DNA of 64,000 bases from the NCBI GenBank assembly GCA_963691815.1, contig OY829662.1:7964202-8028201 (forward strand), in the 5' to 3' direction. Each line of letters begins with the position of its first letter. The stretch's first letter is position 1. Below, in pieces: positions 39,666 through 54,200 of the stretch. The translations under genes and the position numbers were made by a program. The stretch comes from Echiichthys vipera. Lineage: Eukaryota; Chordata; Actinopteri; Perciformes; Trachinidae. Under the pieces are notes generated by a model. The model worked only from the letters and a program-made list of their open reading frames with translations. It had not been told where the DNA came from and did not search any database.

Positions 39666-42514
39666 TCTTGCTAGTTGCAGTAGTATCAGTAGTAGTATCA
39701 CCAGTAGTTGTAGATTGGAAATGAACCCTCAGCTCCTCAAGGTATTCATTGGCTTAAATCTGTTGAAAAACATTTAATATTTTATGATGTACAAGACCAA
39801 GACAGCCTAAAGGTCCTTAAAGAGATTCACATTTTGACATTTGGATGGTTTTTGTAGCTCAAAGCCTGCAGGACTAGTATGTGACTGAAAAACGTTGACA
39901 CTAAACACTAAGGTGATAACCAAACCAAAACTTTAAAGGACTATTAACACACCTAGGAACATGTTTCTCTTGGGACCAATTTATTTCTACTCTTTTGTAA
40001 ATGTGATGCAAAACTAAAACTTCTATTTGACTGACTTCCTTGTGTTGCATTTGTGGTCAATACTAAGCTAGAGTTCGGTGTACTTACCTGGGAGTGGGTT
40101 AACATTTGTCCTGCATTCTGAAGAGCACATACTGCAGAGTTATTTTCTCTCACAAGTAGGAATATGTGTTTAATACATGTATAGATGGCGAAATGTGTAA
40201 CCATTTAGGCGTATAGGCTTCGAGGAAGGTCTGCTGTTGTGCTGTTGGTCAGGCACATTTGATATGTGTGTATGAAGGAGTGGGAGTGCAACTGTAAAGG
40301 GAATCGTTAGACCCACATCGAATGCCTGTTCCCAGCATCAGCAATAGTCTGTGTGTTTGTGTGTCTCCCCCTGACCAGCAGAGTGATAGCCCTCCTAAGG
40401 CCACTTAAGAGCACAAACCCACAATCACACTGACACACACATACAGGCACACACAATGGCCTAATTAGAGCTGACAGCAGAGGAGAGAGCTTATGAAAAA
40501 AAAAAAAAAAAGATGGTGCACAGAAGCCAGAAAAAGCAGAGGTGGAGCAGAGAGAGTGATTAGGGGGCGAATGCGTTCTTTAAAGTTTTAAAGTGAAGTG
40601 TTTGCAGAATGCTGAGCTGCTTCCTCAGTCCCTTCCCTCCTCTAAAATGGATGCTGTGTACAGAATTACCTATTTCATAAATGTGTGCTTGACACAGATC
40701 TACTTGTCATCTTCTTTTTGTGAGCTCTGGAATTGTAAGGAATAAGGAATATTTTTGATTCATAGCTGAAAATGAATGACCTCTAGATTCTGCTGCATAA
40801 ATGGAGGATCACAAACGAATGTACTCAACTAAAGGTTTGATTCACAAACGGTAGTGTAACGTTTGTTCGTTCGACAGCAGGAGCTCAAACCCGACATTTA
40901 GGGCCCGAGGAGACAGACGATCAGGGGTAACTGCTCAGAGAAGAATTAGCTGGCCTTAATCTAATGACACTGCATCAGATGTTGAGCCAGGTTCAGCTTT
41001 TTCTCCAGACAACCCTGCATTGTTTCGATGGAGCTCTGTGTTGCCCAGCCACGCTGCACCACCAGACTGACTACCATTAAAATGAAGGCGAGGCCTGTTA
41101 TTTTTTCACTACTGTCAGAAATCAAAATTCGAAATGACAACCTGGGATTGAAAAACAACATCTCAATGAACCTTGTTTTGCACTTTCTACCACCACATAA
41201 GAAATGGTGTATGTTTATGGTATCTATCCATCCACCCATCATCTTCAAGAGGGGGGCTGGAGCCGATCTTCACATTGAGGAGAAACAGTCCAAATGGAAA
41301 AACCTTATTTTTATATGGTGCACGTTTGAATAGTTGTTGCACAACGTTTTCTCAATTACGGTCGAGTGATTACTGAGATATTTCCACATCAATAAAAAAG
41401 GCAAGACACACTGATAAAGGGACTTCACACACTAAATGATACATTAAAAGACATTGGTCTACGCTGACTAGTTTCATTTAACCTCTGCAAAATAATCTAT
41501 TTGCAATGAGCATTTTGAAACTTATCAAAGCCGATAATTTATTAGACTGAGTTTTGTCTTAGTATAAGGCTGTCATTACAGTCTGTTGGTCACAAAAGTT
41601 TTGTTTTCATCCACTGCAGTCCAATGTTGTAAAACCATAAACCACCAAGGGGCAAAGTTCTTTTTATAGGCACTTCGTGATCAATGATCAGATGATGGCA
41701 TGATTTTTCCTCCTGCCTCCATTAAAATCTACATAGCAGAACAAAATTAGACGACTTAATGTTTTTTTAAATGCACAAACAATTGTCGCAATAAAACTAC
41801 TCATCACAACAATGTTGCTAAGATCCTCAACCGGAAGCCAAAAGCACAGCTAACGTTAATACAGAGTGCTGTGGTTGGTGGCTCTTTATCAGCACTCAGA
41901 AGAAACAGGTGCTCATTTTGGCTGCTACATAAGTCTTATAGTGTATTTATAAGTATTTCAAAAACTACTTGACATTCAAGTCGGTTAGAATAATGTGTAT
42001 TTTAGAAAGAGAGGAAGAACTTTCTTTCTGAAGAAGACTAACAATTCTGCACATGATTCGTTTTCAGTGAAACCTCACGTAAAGCCAGTCAACTAACCTG
42101 TGGTCTCAAATAATGATGCATGTTTAGTGTTTTTCTTGCTGCCTGTATTTTATGTTAGTATAGCAGCGCCATCATTTCTCTATTTATGTCAAATGCCTGT
42201 TTAGATGGATGTCATACTGTAGTTACCACATAAAGTACTTACTGATTAAGTGCGGTCCAAAATCCCCAGCCCAAAAATGCAGAAGAGTACACTGAATTGC
42301 TGGCTAATTATTAACAAAGGAAAGCTACTAACCGGCTGGCTATAATCTTTGATGCATGTGTCAGACGGTGGGTCAACCTGAAATATGATTTCACAAAAAT
42401 GACAAAGACATGAATCAGCCGAATGAACTTAGATGCTGCACTATGCGCTACAATTGGAAGGAAGTCTGACTTTCCTCAGAAAAAAGTAGTTGCTTTTAAA
42501 GATAAGACAAACAG

Positions 42515-42547
<33 letters not shown>

Positions 42548-42572
42548 CACACACACTCTCTCTCTCTCTCTC
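42515..42572. repeat. (CA)n-(CT)n compound microsatellite
   Basis: A CA array to about 42555, then CT to 42572. Confidence 0.95.
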
Positions 42573-44771
42573 AGGGTCCTCCCACCAAATGTTTGGCTTC
42601 CTGCATCTGTTATCGTTCTGGGCAACATTCACAAAAACACACCCCACTGAAAACATTTCCTTACTGCAGGATCCAGACACAAAGGTAAAAAAAATACATT
42701 TGAGTGTATCTGTTCCTATTTGCGTGTGGGGAAATATTCTATCCTTGATATTTTATTAGAAATGAATAGTCCAGTAAGATATCTCACAAAGTGTTTGGTA
42801 AAATAAATAGCAAACATTGCATTTTTGAAAATGAAAGTAAGTTTGGCTATTCTGAGGAAAGCAAGCTAGCATGGCATTTGTCCAAAGAAAACTTGGTGAC
42901 ATTTAAATACCTTCTAAACGACATATTCAATGAGTTGACACTAAAGCAGCAACATCATGGGGATCAAATGTTCTGCACTCAGGACGGGTAAAATAAACCA
43001 CAGACTACACTATAGAGAGAAGTAGAGAGAAATCTCCTTCCCTCATAAGACAGCCATTTCTGCAGACGGAAGTGGGAGCCATAACACTGTAAACACAGAC
43101 AGTACTACTAACTACTAGTTATTAAGGATACAGAAACAAAACCAGCTATTCAGTAAACCCTGCCATAAACTTATGAGTCTATTAACGACTAATGGGGTTT
43201 TAATTGTACGTGGTGAGTGAATATCCATTATTAAATGATATCTTCTGAGTCAGAGGGATTCAGCCTCTGGCGTCATCAATGTCACCACATTTATGCTAAC
43301 TCTCTCCAAAATGTGAAGATAGCTACCCTTCACGGGGTGAGACGAGTTTTGCGTTCGTTATTTTTTAATTAACAACCGTGGACTTGTCACGTTAAAGTTA
43401 TGCTAGCAAAAGTAATTTTACCTTAATATTATGCCAGTAACTTAAATCAGCATTAAATCAGCGTATTAGGGCCATTTCATGAAATAAATAAATTATGGAC
43501 CCGGTGGACGGTGGTAATTATTTATTTTTGGCAAATCTACGAGAAAAAACTTGGATATTCTCTGTGATTAAAGAGCTATGAGAAAAAAAGTGATATTTCA
43601 TCCAGTCTACATGCAGTTTCTCATCCATAGCTGCTGTTTTACACAAACACAGTACGCTACTCTGCAAATAGCAAATTATTGAACCAAGTTAAAAGGAAAG
43701 CTGTCAGTAGCTATTCTAATTATTCTTCTTAATTTGCCACACATCTTTGGCCAAGTCTTGTAAATGTAGCTGCTGGCAAAAACAGCCGTCTCTATCAAAG
43801 GTAAATCCACATGACTACTTATTTTGCATGACTTCGTCAAACCTTGTACGTATTCTTTCTTCTTTCTGAACTCAGCACATTTTTCAAGTCTGCTGCAGAC
43901 ATAGTACACTGCATGCTGCAGCGTCTGTGGTGATCCTATACAAAACACAATTTTTTTTACGACTTTTTCGTCTCATAAATCTGCTACCTTTTTCTCGCAG
44001 ATTTCTCAATTTTTTCAAATTTCGATTTTCTGTCGACAGACGCTGAAATGTTAGCGTTAACAGAAAGGCTACAGTGAATGTTAGCTTTCTAAGACCATGA
44101 CATGACCATGGCATTTTTTTTTTTTTTACAATATGTAGCTCACTTAAGTATCAAAATAAAACTGAGTTTGCTTTTAGATGAGTAGCTTGCCTGAACTAGT
44201 AAATATTGAACTCCGTAACTATATACAATTTGATTGTATAAGTACTTGTATTATACGTACTGTATATGTATTTCAAAATGATATCTGTTGTAATTGATCT
44301 TTCCTAATAGGCTCAAGAGGAAGGGGAGCGCTGAGTTTCCTCATGCTTCATAGACATCTCGATAAGAGGAAATACTTCTGAAGTTTTGTTTTAATTTATT
44401 AGCTGGTAACCCAAAAAATTTCCCTCAGCCCTCTGAACTTTCTCCCTGCATACTACATAGAAGGCAGAAGAGGTTCATATTACTACACTGAAAAAGAGAT
44501 TGATTCTTGCAACTGATATTGACGCCCAGTGGATTTGAGCCCCAGATGTACACATGGTTTAAAAGGCTAATTCATTTTCACATTTTAACCTTTGGACTTA
44601 AAATACAACATACAGCATCACTTCTATCTTCAAGATTTCTTCAAAATTCTGGCCCGTAGGTAGCTTACTAGCTACTTTTCCAAGATGATACATAAACACA
44701 ATTAAAACTAACTTATTGGCTTTTTAACTGTGTCTAAAACAGAATCTGCAATCCTCAGCGCATGTCCGAAG

Positions 44772-45207
44772 ATGGCTACTCCCCAGAAATTTGTGCTTCG
44801 TGTAAATGTTGACACAGATGTTGCCATGAAGCTCACTCTAACTGAGCGACCACAGTCAGTAGAAGAGCTTAAGAACATAATGCAAGAGAGGTTCAAGCCA
44901 AGACTGGACTGTGACTTTTCCCTGCAGTATGAGGATCCCGACTTTGATGGACAACTTACTGTTCTTGTGGACATTCAGGAGTTGCCAGAGAAGGGCACAT
45001 TGACAGTCATGAAATCTGAATGTAATGCATCCTCTACTGCAAGTTTGGATATGGACATACTCCGACATGTACCTTTAACAGAGAGTCAGAAGAATTGGCC
45101 TAACACAGGCAAGAGGAGCCGGAACCACCCTGAGAAAGAGCCCCTCTATCCCAACATCAAAAGGGCCAGCCAAGCTGAAGCTAACTACCTACCCAGCTTT
45201 CTCAGAG
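44772..45207 (+). CDS. NLR exon 1: PB1-like N-terminal domain
   Basis: Residues 1-145. A conserved basic start (KFVLRVNV) is followed by RPQSVEELKNIMQERF and the acidic loop LQYEDPDFDGQLTVLVDIQE, then a TLTVM strand. This is the ubiquitin-like PB1 pattern seen in many uncharacterised fish proteins, often with SAM-like domains. PB1 domains pair through a basic face and an acidic (OPCA) loop, so it could oligomerise or bind a PB1 partner. The rest of the exon is low-complexity linker. It ends in phase 1. Confidence 0.75.
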
Positions 45208-48200
45208 GTGAGAATGAGGCCTCTATTGGACAAATGAGTCTACATATTACACAAGAAGTTAAATAGACCGGTTGTTGAAGATACATCAATCGAGTGAACT
45301 GAAAATATATATTTTACTTATATTGTACTTTAATTATTAAAGTAATTATTAAAATTATTACCACTACTAAGTGGTACTTACTAGTTACCACAAACATTTT
45401 GAGTATTTTAAACTAATCTGGTATTATAGTGAAGGAGGAGGAGACTTTGAGGAGGCAAGATGAAGAAACTTCATCTCAAAAACTGGGTGAGAAGAGCAGC
45501 GCTGTGGCGTATGAATGCACTGCTGTTGAGGTTAAAACCCAGAGGTAAGACACTGAAACCTATAGATAATTGTGTCCACTATTAATAATAGTTATAAGTA
45601 TTATTAACTTTAAACTCTTATGTTGTTTTTGTCACATGTCAGTCCTTTCCACTCACTTGATCCTGCTTCAGCTATCACAGAGGAGAAAGGTGAGTTAGAA
45701 TTTAATAGTTTGAGCAGCAACTCTTAATTTCAATTGGTGATCATAAAACCCCAATCAAAATATAACATCATGTGCTTGATATATTTTTAAAAGAAGCTGA
45801 CTGGGTGGACAACAACAGGTCTAAGCTCATCCAGAATGTCACTTTAGTGATGGCAATAGCGGATGAGATGCTCGGCCAGAAAACAATGCAGAAAGAGATG
45901 TACGACAATATCGAGGCTGCCCGCACCAGCCAGGACAAGATGAGGGAGCTCTACAAGACCCTCACATCTGTAAAAGCCAAATCTGCCTTCTATAGAAGCT
46001 TCCAGAAATTTCATCCAGAGTTACGTGAAAGTATGTGAAGAAGTATTGACCTTTGTTGAGGTCAAAAACCAAATATATCAGATACTATTCAGCCATAAAA
46101 CACTGATTTAGGCATTTACAGTCTTTTTAATGACACCACACATTTCAAAATACTTATCTAATACTGTTCCACAAGAAACTGCTTTGATTATGCATTGACA
46201 ACTCTGAACTCTTTCATTACAGCAGAAGATGTCATCAAAGAAGTCATCAAAAAGCACAAAGCACATCTGAGGCGAAAGTTCGGAATTGAGTTTGAAGGCA
46301 ATAACAAAGATCGTAAGGATGAAAAGTCATTGGATAAAATTTACACAGAGCTTCACATTGTAAAGGGAGAGAGTGAACGTGTAAATAAAGAACATGAGAT
46401 CTGGGAGATTGAAGATAAGGCAAGGTGTCAAACAGCCGAGGACACTAAAATCAATTGCAATGATATATTTAAAAGAACACCAGAAGATAGCGTGTCATCT
46501 GCGCAAGAGGGAGGAAAAGTGAGAGCTATCCGGACCGTGATGACAAAGGGAATCGCTGGCATTGGAAAAACCGTCTCTGTGAAGAAGTTTATCCTTGACT
46601 GGGCAGATGGAAAAGCCAATAAGGACTTGGACTTTATCTTTGTGCTACCATTCAGAGAGCTAAATCTCTTCAAAGATGATCAGCTCAGCCTTGAGACACT
46701 TGTGAGAGAGTTCCATCCAGAACTTGAAGACATAGTAGTTGCAAGAGTATTTGCTAATCGCAGCGTTTTGTTCATTTTTGATGGTCTTGATGAAAGCCAG
46801 CTTCAACTGAATTTCAAAACAACCAAAAGATTGACAGATGCCACTAAGGAATCATCAGTGGACACTCTGGTGACCAACCTCATCCGGGAACATCTCCTTC
46901 CCTCTGCTCTTGTTTGGATAACCTCAAGACCGGGAGCCGTTCAACGCATCCCTCGTGAGTATGTATACCAGTGGACTGAGGTCCGAGGATTTAATGATGC
47001 ACAAAAAGTAGAGTACTTCAGGAAAAGAGTTGAGGACAAGGCAGTTGCTGAAAGAATTGTCAACAACATTATAAAGTTCCGGAGCTTATACATCATGTGT
47101 CATATCCCTATCTTCTGTTGGATTGCGGCAAAAGTTCTTGCAAAACTGCTGCCAAAAAACACTCGAGGTGAAGACATAAAGATCCCCACAACTCTTACTG
47201 AGATGTATACACGTTTCCTTTGCATTCAAATGCAGGTAGCTACTGACAAGTACGACAAGCAGAATGAGCCAGATACGGAGACGATCTACAAGTCGAATTA
47301 TGAATTCATTTTTAAATTAGGCAGGATGGCATTTGAACATTTGAATGAAGGCAAAATCATATTTACTGCCAATGATCTGAAAAAATATGGCATTGACATA
47401 AAAAAAGCTGGAGTTAACTGTGGATTGTGCACAGAGATATTCAAAGAAGAAAGTGTGATCAACACAAAGAAACTGTACTGCTTTGTCCATCTGACGGTTC
47501 AGGAGTACTTTGCTGCTCTCTTTGTGTACCACAGTTTTGCAAGGAAAAAAATTGATTCTCTAAGCCTTAAGGATTTTCTGCTCAAAGGGTCCGAGGAAGA
47601 GCTCAAGGTTATCTTGGATGAAGATCCGGTTAATTTACCTTTGGATGAGCTGATGGAAATTTCAATAGCTAATTCAACTCTGAGAGAGACAGGGGAACTG
47701 GACATGTTCCTCAGGTTCCTTATTGGCATGTCTCTAAAAACAACACAAGAGCTTCTTCAAGGCCTGATTCAACAGGAAGAGGAACACTCTGCAGTTGTTA
47801 GGGAAATTAAGACACAGCTTATAAATATAGATTTAGCGGACTGTTCACCTGAAAGATGTCTGAACCTTGTTCACTGCCTGATCGAGCTGAAAGACAGTAC
47901 CCTACATGATACCGTGCAAAAGTATCTGAAACCAGATCACAATCCGGAGACACAGCTCTCTCCTGTTCAGTGCTCAGCTTTGGCTGACTCAATTCTAATG
48001 TCAAATACACCTCTAGATGAATTCGACCTGAAGAAATACAGACCATCAGTTAAAGGTATTTTCAGGCTTCTCCCAGCTGTACGGAACTGCAGAAAAGCAA
48101 GGTAGGTTACTTAAATTGTGGTATATCTGCATTTCATGCAATCACTTTGCTACTCACTTTACAGTGAAAAAACAATATTTAAAATATTGTGTGCCATGTG

Positions 48201-51200
48201 AGTTAAAAGATTTTTTTTTAAATACCACACACAAGTACACATTTACAATTTCCCTGCACAGTGGCAAACTTTATCTGATCTTGCGTAATTGTCTTTTATT
48301 CTGCAGAATCTCAGGAGTGCACCTTGATGTTTGGCTTTGTGAAACTATCTCCTCAGCTCTTCGAATGCCAAAGTCAGTGCTAACTGAATTGCACCTGTTA
48401 AACAATACCTATTATGAGAAAGGCATAGAGATCTTGATTGATGGACTACTAAACTCGCAGTGTGAACTAGAAGCTCTGAGGTTAGTAAAACTTATATTTT
48501 TTTATTTTATTGTATTTTTACAATTATTTTCTGTTTGTCTTTTTCAGTATCTTCTAGTTATACATTTGTGTAAGAAGTAAAATACATAAAACGTTGCCAT
48601 ATTTGAAGTTCTATTATTCCAGGATGAGCCGCACAATATAAGCCCCAACAAACAGAAAAATACATACCAAAGTCCCCAGCCCATTCAACCACATAGATCA
48701 TTTGCTCCTACCCTCTAATATGACCCACAGGAGCGTTTTCTAAATCAGCGCCCCCTACAGATTAACGTCCTGAAATCCGACCATAACGCTCAAAGTTTTA
48801 ACGTTGTGTAATGGTCGCAGTTTGGTTGAGATCAGGCAACAAAACTACTACAACAGGTCCAGAACCTCATTTCCTTGGCCATTCTCTGGCTTTACCCCTT
48901 AGCATTTTGCTCAAATCTTTAGAGGGGTCTGTGTGGGACTAATGGGGTGTTTTTGTGGTTAGATAAAAGGTAAACAGTATGCCCTAGTGAAGGGGTAGCC
49001 TATACATCGTCTAAAAACTGGCAATTAATTTGAGATGCAGCTCAGCACTGGCAAGTTTTTCTAGTTATAAATCAGCAATAAACATTGCGTTTTCGTTAGG
49101 CACCTATTCAAATTTTGAAAGTGTATAAGGGTTTAGAACATAGTGTTGGAAGTATATGATGGCTAATAAAAATGTAAAAATGCCAACAATCCCTCTAATA
49201 TACCAAATTAAGACACCAAGTTTTTGAAGAACACCATAGAAAAATCCGTAGTCTCAAAAACTTTTGAGATTTCTGTAAGACTTGCACATTTTGCTGATTG
49301 GACGGCAAGCACTTGTGTTGTGTAAACTGCTCATAAAGCCATATATTTTCAATAAAGCTAGGGAAGCCATACATCACCTGAATGCCCTAGGTCTCCAGTT
49401 TTTTTTTGTCTGAGTGAGGAGGAAAGACAGCTAGACCCAGTGGCAGCGGGTTCGCGGACGAATGCAGTATGAAAGCATGGTGTAACTATCTCTGCCGTGC
49501 TCCCACACCAAACCAGTCAAAGAAAAACGAGCCGGACAAAGTTGTCACTTATCTGGCGATAGCAATGTGTGTTCCTACGCCGGGACAGGAGTTTGTGGCT
49601 GGAGCATAAGCTGTTAAATGTGACTAATTTACTGGCTGGCTCTACTAACATCACTATTCCACTGCTCATTTGGCCGTTACTGCAAAACCTCCTCCCTGGA
49701 TTCCTGCAAACGGATTTATACGGAAGTGTATACTAACGTTAGTCTGTTGCTTGGCAACGGTACACATAAAAAAGTCTGTCTCTCTGACCATTCTGCTAAG
49801 TTGATTTGAATGGAAATGTACTTTCTATCCACTTTATTTTTATGGGAGTAGTGCTCTACATCCCTAAGCCACAACAACCTCCAAATTGGTGAAAGTAATA
49901 TGTTAGTTTGTCCTATCTATCCATCCTGATCTTCCCCATATGCAGACTTTGTTGCTCTTACTATACTACACACCTGTCTTCCTCCTTTGTCATAATTACT
50001 AAGGCCTCTACAAGTCGTTGCCACTGTATTTATATATATATATATATATATATATGGGTTGTAATAAGCTCCTTGTACAAACAACCTGCTGCGTATGGGT
50101 TAATTTTTTCAGGGCGGACTATATCTTACTAACCACTTTAAGTCAGTACTGCCAACGTATTGCTGCTGTTGCTGTTATCCATTTTCACCTGTTTTCATCC
50201 TTGTGTTATAGTCTCTCAGGAAAGGGATTCTTCCAACCAGAGTGTGAAAATATGGCAACAGCAATCAAATCAGTCATCACAAATCTAAGGGAACTGGAGC
50301 TGAGTGCCAACACACTGGGAGTTTCACTATACTCTTTGCTTTCTGTTGTGCTTGGAAGTCCTAAACTGGAGAAGCTCAGGTCAGTTTTAAACTTGATATT
50401 TCCCTCAGCTCAAACGTATGCATAGAATGTTCTGCATCGGATTTCTTCTGCTTAGTCATTTGTTCAGCAAATACATCATCCACATTTTAGATGTAGATGA
50501 TTGGAAGGGACCAGTCCAGTCCAGTTGTGTTTGAATGAATACTTCTTCATAGATGTATCATTGTTAACGCTATATTACTGTAAGCAATATTTATCATTTA
50601 AACACTGAATCAAATTACTCTGCAATGTAAAATTGTTTGGTAACTACCCCACTGCATACTTTAAAGTAGGGGTGGGCGATATGACAATATTAGATCGTGA
50701 AGGATCAGAACATGTTGATGATCTGCCGAAGCCGACAGACCGTGGTATTGTCTATAGACCTTTTTTTAATGGATTCAGTTGTTAGGCAATAGCCTTGGCC
50801 CTCGTTAACTTCCTGTCAGCTGATGTCATTCACATACACTTCAACAGGAAATAAACTAGGACACATTTAGAATGTTTATGATTACATCTGTGAAATGGTC
50901 TATAGGGCACATTATAGCCACTGCTGTTCTATGCTCTTCACAGATGCATCATGTTTTTTTTCGTAGCCAAATCACACTATTTTCTAGTCCGCCTCATGCC
51001 CGCCCTAAAGACACGCCAATCAACCAATCATAGCAAACTACAGGCAGTGGCAAGGATTTCTCATTAATAAACGAAAACCAAACTACTGTGTCCTAACAGC
51101 ACGCGATCATCAGACTATCATGTCACATTGATGCTGTCTGTCTTCACTTATTCATAGAATGTGTGGAACAAGCTGTAAAATATGCGCCTTAAAAAGCAGG

Positions 51201-54200
51201 TAAATGTCCCATGCGCCCATGGACTCCTTATGCGTCACTCCAAGCCCCATTGCATTTTACTCGCAGATCAGTCTGGTAACCTGTGGCAGAGAAAATTTGG
51301 AGAAGTTTGACCAGCGACCGAGCCAATCAACGTTGGTTTTGAGGCGGCTCGAAGTGTGACGCAATGAGAAGCAACTGTTCAGTGTAAACAACATGGCGGC
51401 TTCTGCGGATGAGATGAGTGCAGCTATTGAGCAAGCCGCTCGCTAGCGCTTTTTTCTCTTGGATCCTTCTGTCGGAATATGGACCGGGCACCTGTAATTT
51501 TGCCTTTTATCCATAAATTTGCATTACACAAACTGCAAATATCCTTTACCGACATGTTGTTTACTTTCTGAGCATTGCCTCAACACAGTTAGTACGTCAT
51601 GTGCTTTGTTGATCTTATTGGTTGATTTGGCCTGTATGTTGGTGAAAGACAGATGGTTTATCCAATCAGCAACCAGTATTTTCGCCCATTCCAAAATCAC
51701 CAACCGAGAGTTCCCAGATGGATATGCAGAGCAAATGCGAATATGCAAATCAATCCATCTGGCAGAGTCAGGTTAATGTTTTTACATCGGTAAATACTTT
51801 GGTTGCACTGTTTAGCAACAATATTAAAAAATTATGTAAAAAACGTGATAAAATCGTGATCTTACTGTAAATAATTGTGATATGATATTTTTGCTATCTT
51901 TCCCACCCCTACTTTTATGTAGCCCCTAGCTGCTGTGAGCTTGTTGTGGATTATAAATCAGTTGGGTAGAGCTTCACAGTATGACTTATTCTAAATGTAC
52001 ATCATTTTTTATCATCTCTGTACCAAAAGACTGAACAGAAATCCTGGGATTGCAAAAATCTGTCAAGAATTGGTGCTGGCACTCAAATCCAACCCATGTT
52101 ACCTGCGAGAGCTGGAACTGAGTTACAACAGTATGAAAGACTCAGAAATAGAGATCCTCTCTACTTGGCTGATGAGCACAAACTGTACTCTGAAGGTATT
52201 GAGGTACGTAAAAGACTACAGTATCATTCAAAATAGAAGAAAGAAAGGCCTGTAGTGGTACAAGTCCAAGATCAATAAAAGATAAAGGTTGGCTTTTCAG
52301 TGTGAGTTTATTTTCAGAGTCTTTTCTGCAAAAGAGGGCTGCTCTCTGAACACACGCAACAAGACTGGTAAAGAGACTAGCCCAGATGCAAGGGCAGTGA
52401 GTCTTATATACACAAACATGATAAGACTGTAGATTGGTGACAGAGCAGTGTTATGATTACATCACAAGATATTTTGTGAATCATGCGTTTGTAGAGATAC
52501 ATACAAACATGCATACATGCATACATGCTGCATGTTGTGATATAGAAACTGTGAATGACAAGGAGGAGGGAAAAATTGTGCTTGACGTATTTTTTGAGGC
52601 CTAAACATGTCAGTATTCCCACCACAGGTCATAAATACAGTACATGTTAGGAAGTACGCTAATAAAGTCAGAGAAACTCACTTGTGATTTTATATATATA
52701 TATATATAAAAAAACTAAATGCTAAACAAGGTAAAGATTCTGTAAACAAAATAAATTATATTCCTACTTTTGTCTTTCAGTCTCAGTCATAACAGACTCA
52801 CTGAAAAAGGTTGTCAGACGTTGGCCTCAGCACTCAGCTCCAAATCTTCCCTCCTGGCACAGCTGGACCTGAGCTACAATGACCTGCAGGACTCAGGAGT
52901 GAAGGCACTCTGTACTGCACTGATGAACCCACAGTGTGGTTTGAAAACACTTAGGTCAGTGTAATGAATAGCTCGTATTCACTTCAACCTTTCTAATTGA
53001 TATATATGGATTCAGCCTTTTGGAATACCAACACAACAGTATTGCTCTTCAAAGAGGACCTATTATGCTTTTCCGTCTTTTCTGACCTATGAATGTAGTT
53101 ATAATGTTTTATATTCATGTTAAACAATACCAAAGCTTCAAATAGTGAAGTATACTGCATTTAGACTTGACCCCTGCTGATCGTCTGGGTTGGCTGTGTT
53201 CAGCTCTGAACACTAGGGTCTCGGGTTGCTATTAGCGATTTCTTCGAATTTCCAGAATTTGTCTACGTAGAAGAAGCCGAACTTCCCTATTGGTCATGTC
53301 GCTACACACAGGCTCAAACTGTAAGCTGTAAGTCCGGCCACTTTCATGCTATTTTGAAGGTTAACCTGTTAAAGCTAACTTTAGCATGTTGAGCAGCTAA
53401 AGTGTCTAGCTTCCATATAGACGGTGTTTTCAGCTGCTCAGGTCACTGATTCAGTATATCGTAAAGGGTGTAACATTTCCTGGCACGCAGCATAAACAGT
53501 TGACCAATCACAGCAGAGCTGACCAACCGACCAATCAGAGCACACTGGGCTGTGCTGTTATTGAATTGTATTACATTATACTGAGAACAAATGAGGATGT
53601 AAATACATGTAGCATGTGTAAAGGACTAATGTCTCATGCCATTTTACCTAGCTTTGCTTCTCCTTCTTTTCATTTGCTTCTTTCTCTGAAATTGTCAACT
53701 TGGGGTGCTACATGTCAACAAGTCCAAAGGGAAGCCTGATAAATGACTAATCAAATAGGGCTTGTGTCACGTTAACAAGCGGAAATTGCTGCTGATAAGG
53801 GCATGTATGGCATGTCTAAAATGTCAGTTGTTGGATTTCTCTAGGCTGTCATTCTGTAAAGTGACAGGAGATGGATGTGCCGCTCTGGCCTCAGCTCTGA
53901 GGTCTGACCACTGCAGCCTCAGGGAGCTGGATCTGAGCTTTAATCACCTGACAGATCAAGGAGTGAAGCTGCTGACTGAAATAGAGAGGGATTCACGCTG
54001 TAGTCTGGAGAAACTCAAGTATGCCCAAACAAACGGTCTAATCACTTCTGTCATTATTTTAAAACTCCTTTGTAAGATTCACGTTATTCATTTGTTTTGA
54101 AGTGCATATGTGACAATGTTTTTGATGCTGTCACCTGCTGTCCTTCTATTTCCCATCAGTGTGGACCAAAATGAAGAATGCTGGTTTGACCTGAAGCTAC

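Larger units (their letters stand above)
36651..44700. other. Intergenic region between ATF7IP2-like gene and NLR gene
   Basis: No exon chain or protein domain was recognised on either strand. It holds a minus-strand SINE (37785-37995), an old interspersed repeat (39345-39665), a CA/CT array (42515-42572) and otherwise AT-rich unique-looking sequence. Short open frames near 41028-41376 and 43676-44114 have no similarity I can recognise. Confidence 0.6.

Noticed and set aside
51519..51776. 85-aa frame in NLR intron 7
   Set aside because: It lies inside the hAT element and does not resemble a transposase. It also crosses with an opposite-strand frame of equal quality.
52320..52640. Possible solo LTR in NLR intron 8
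   Set aside because: It has LTR-like length, but no TG...CA ends, target-site duplication or primer-binding site could be defined.
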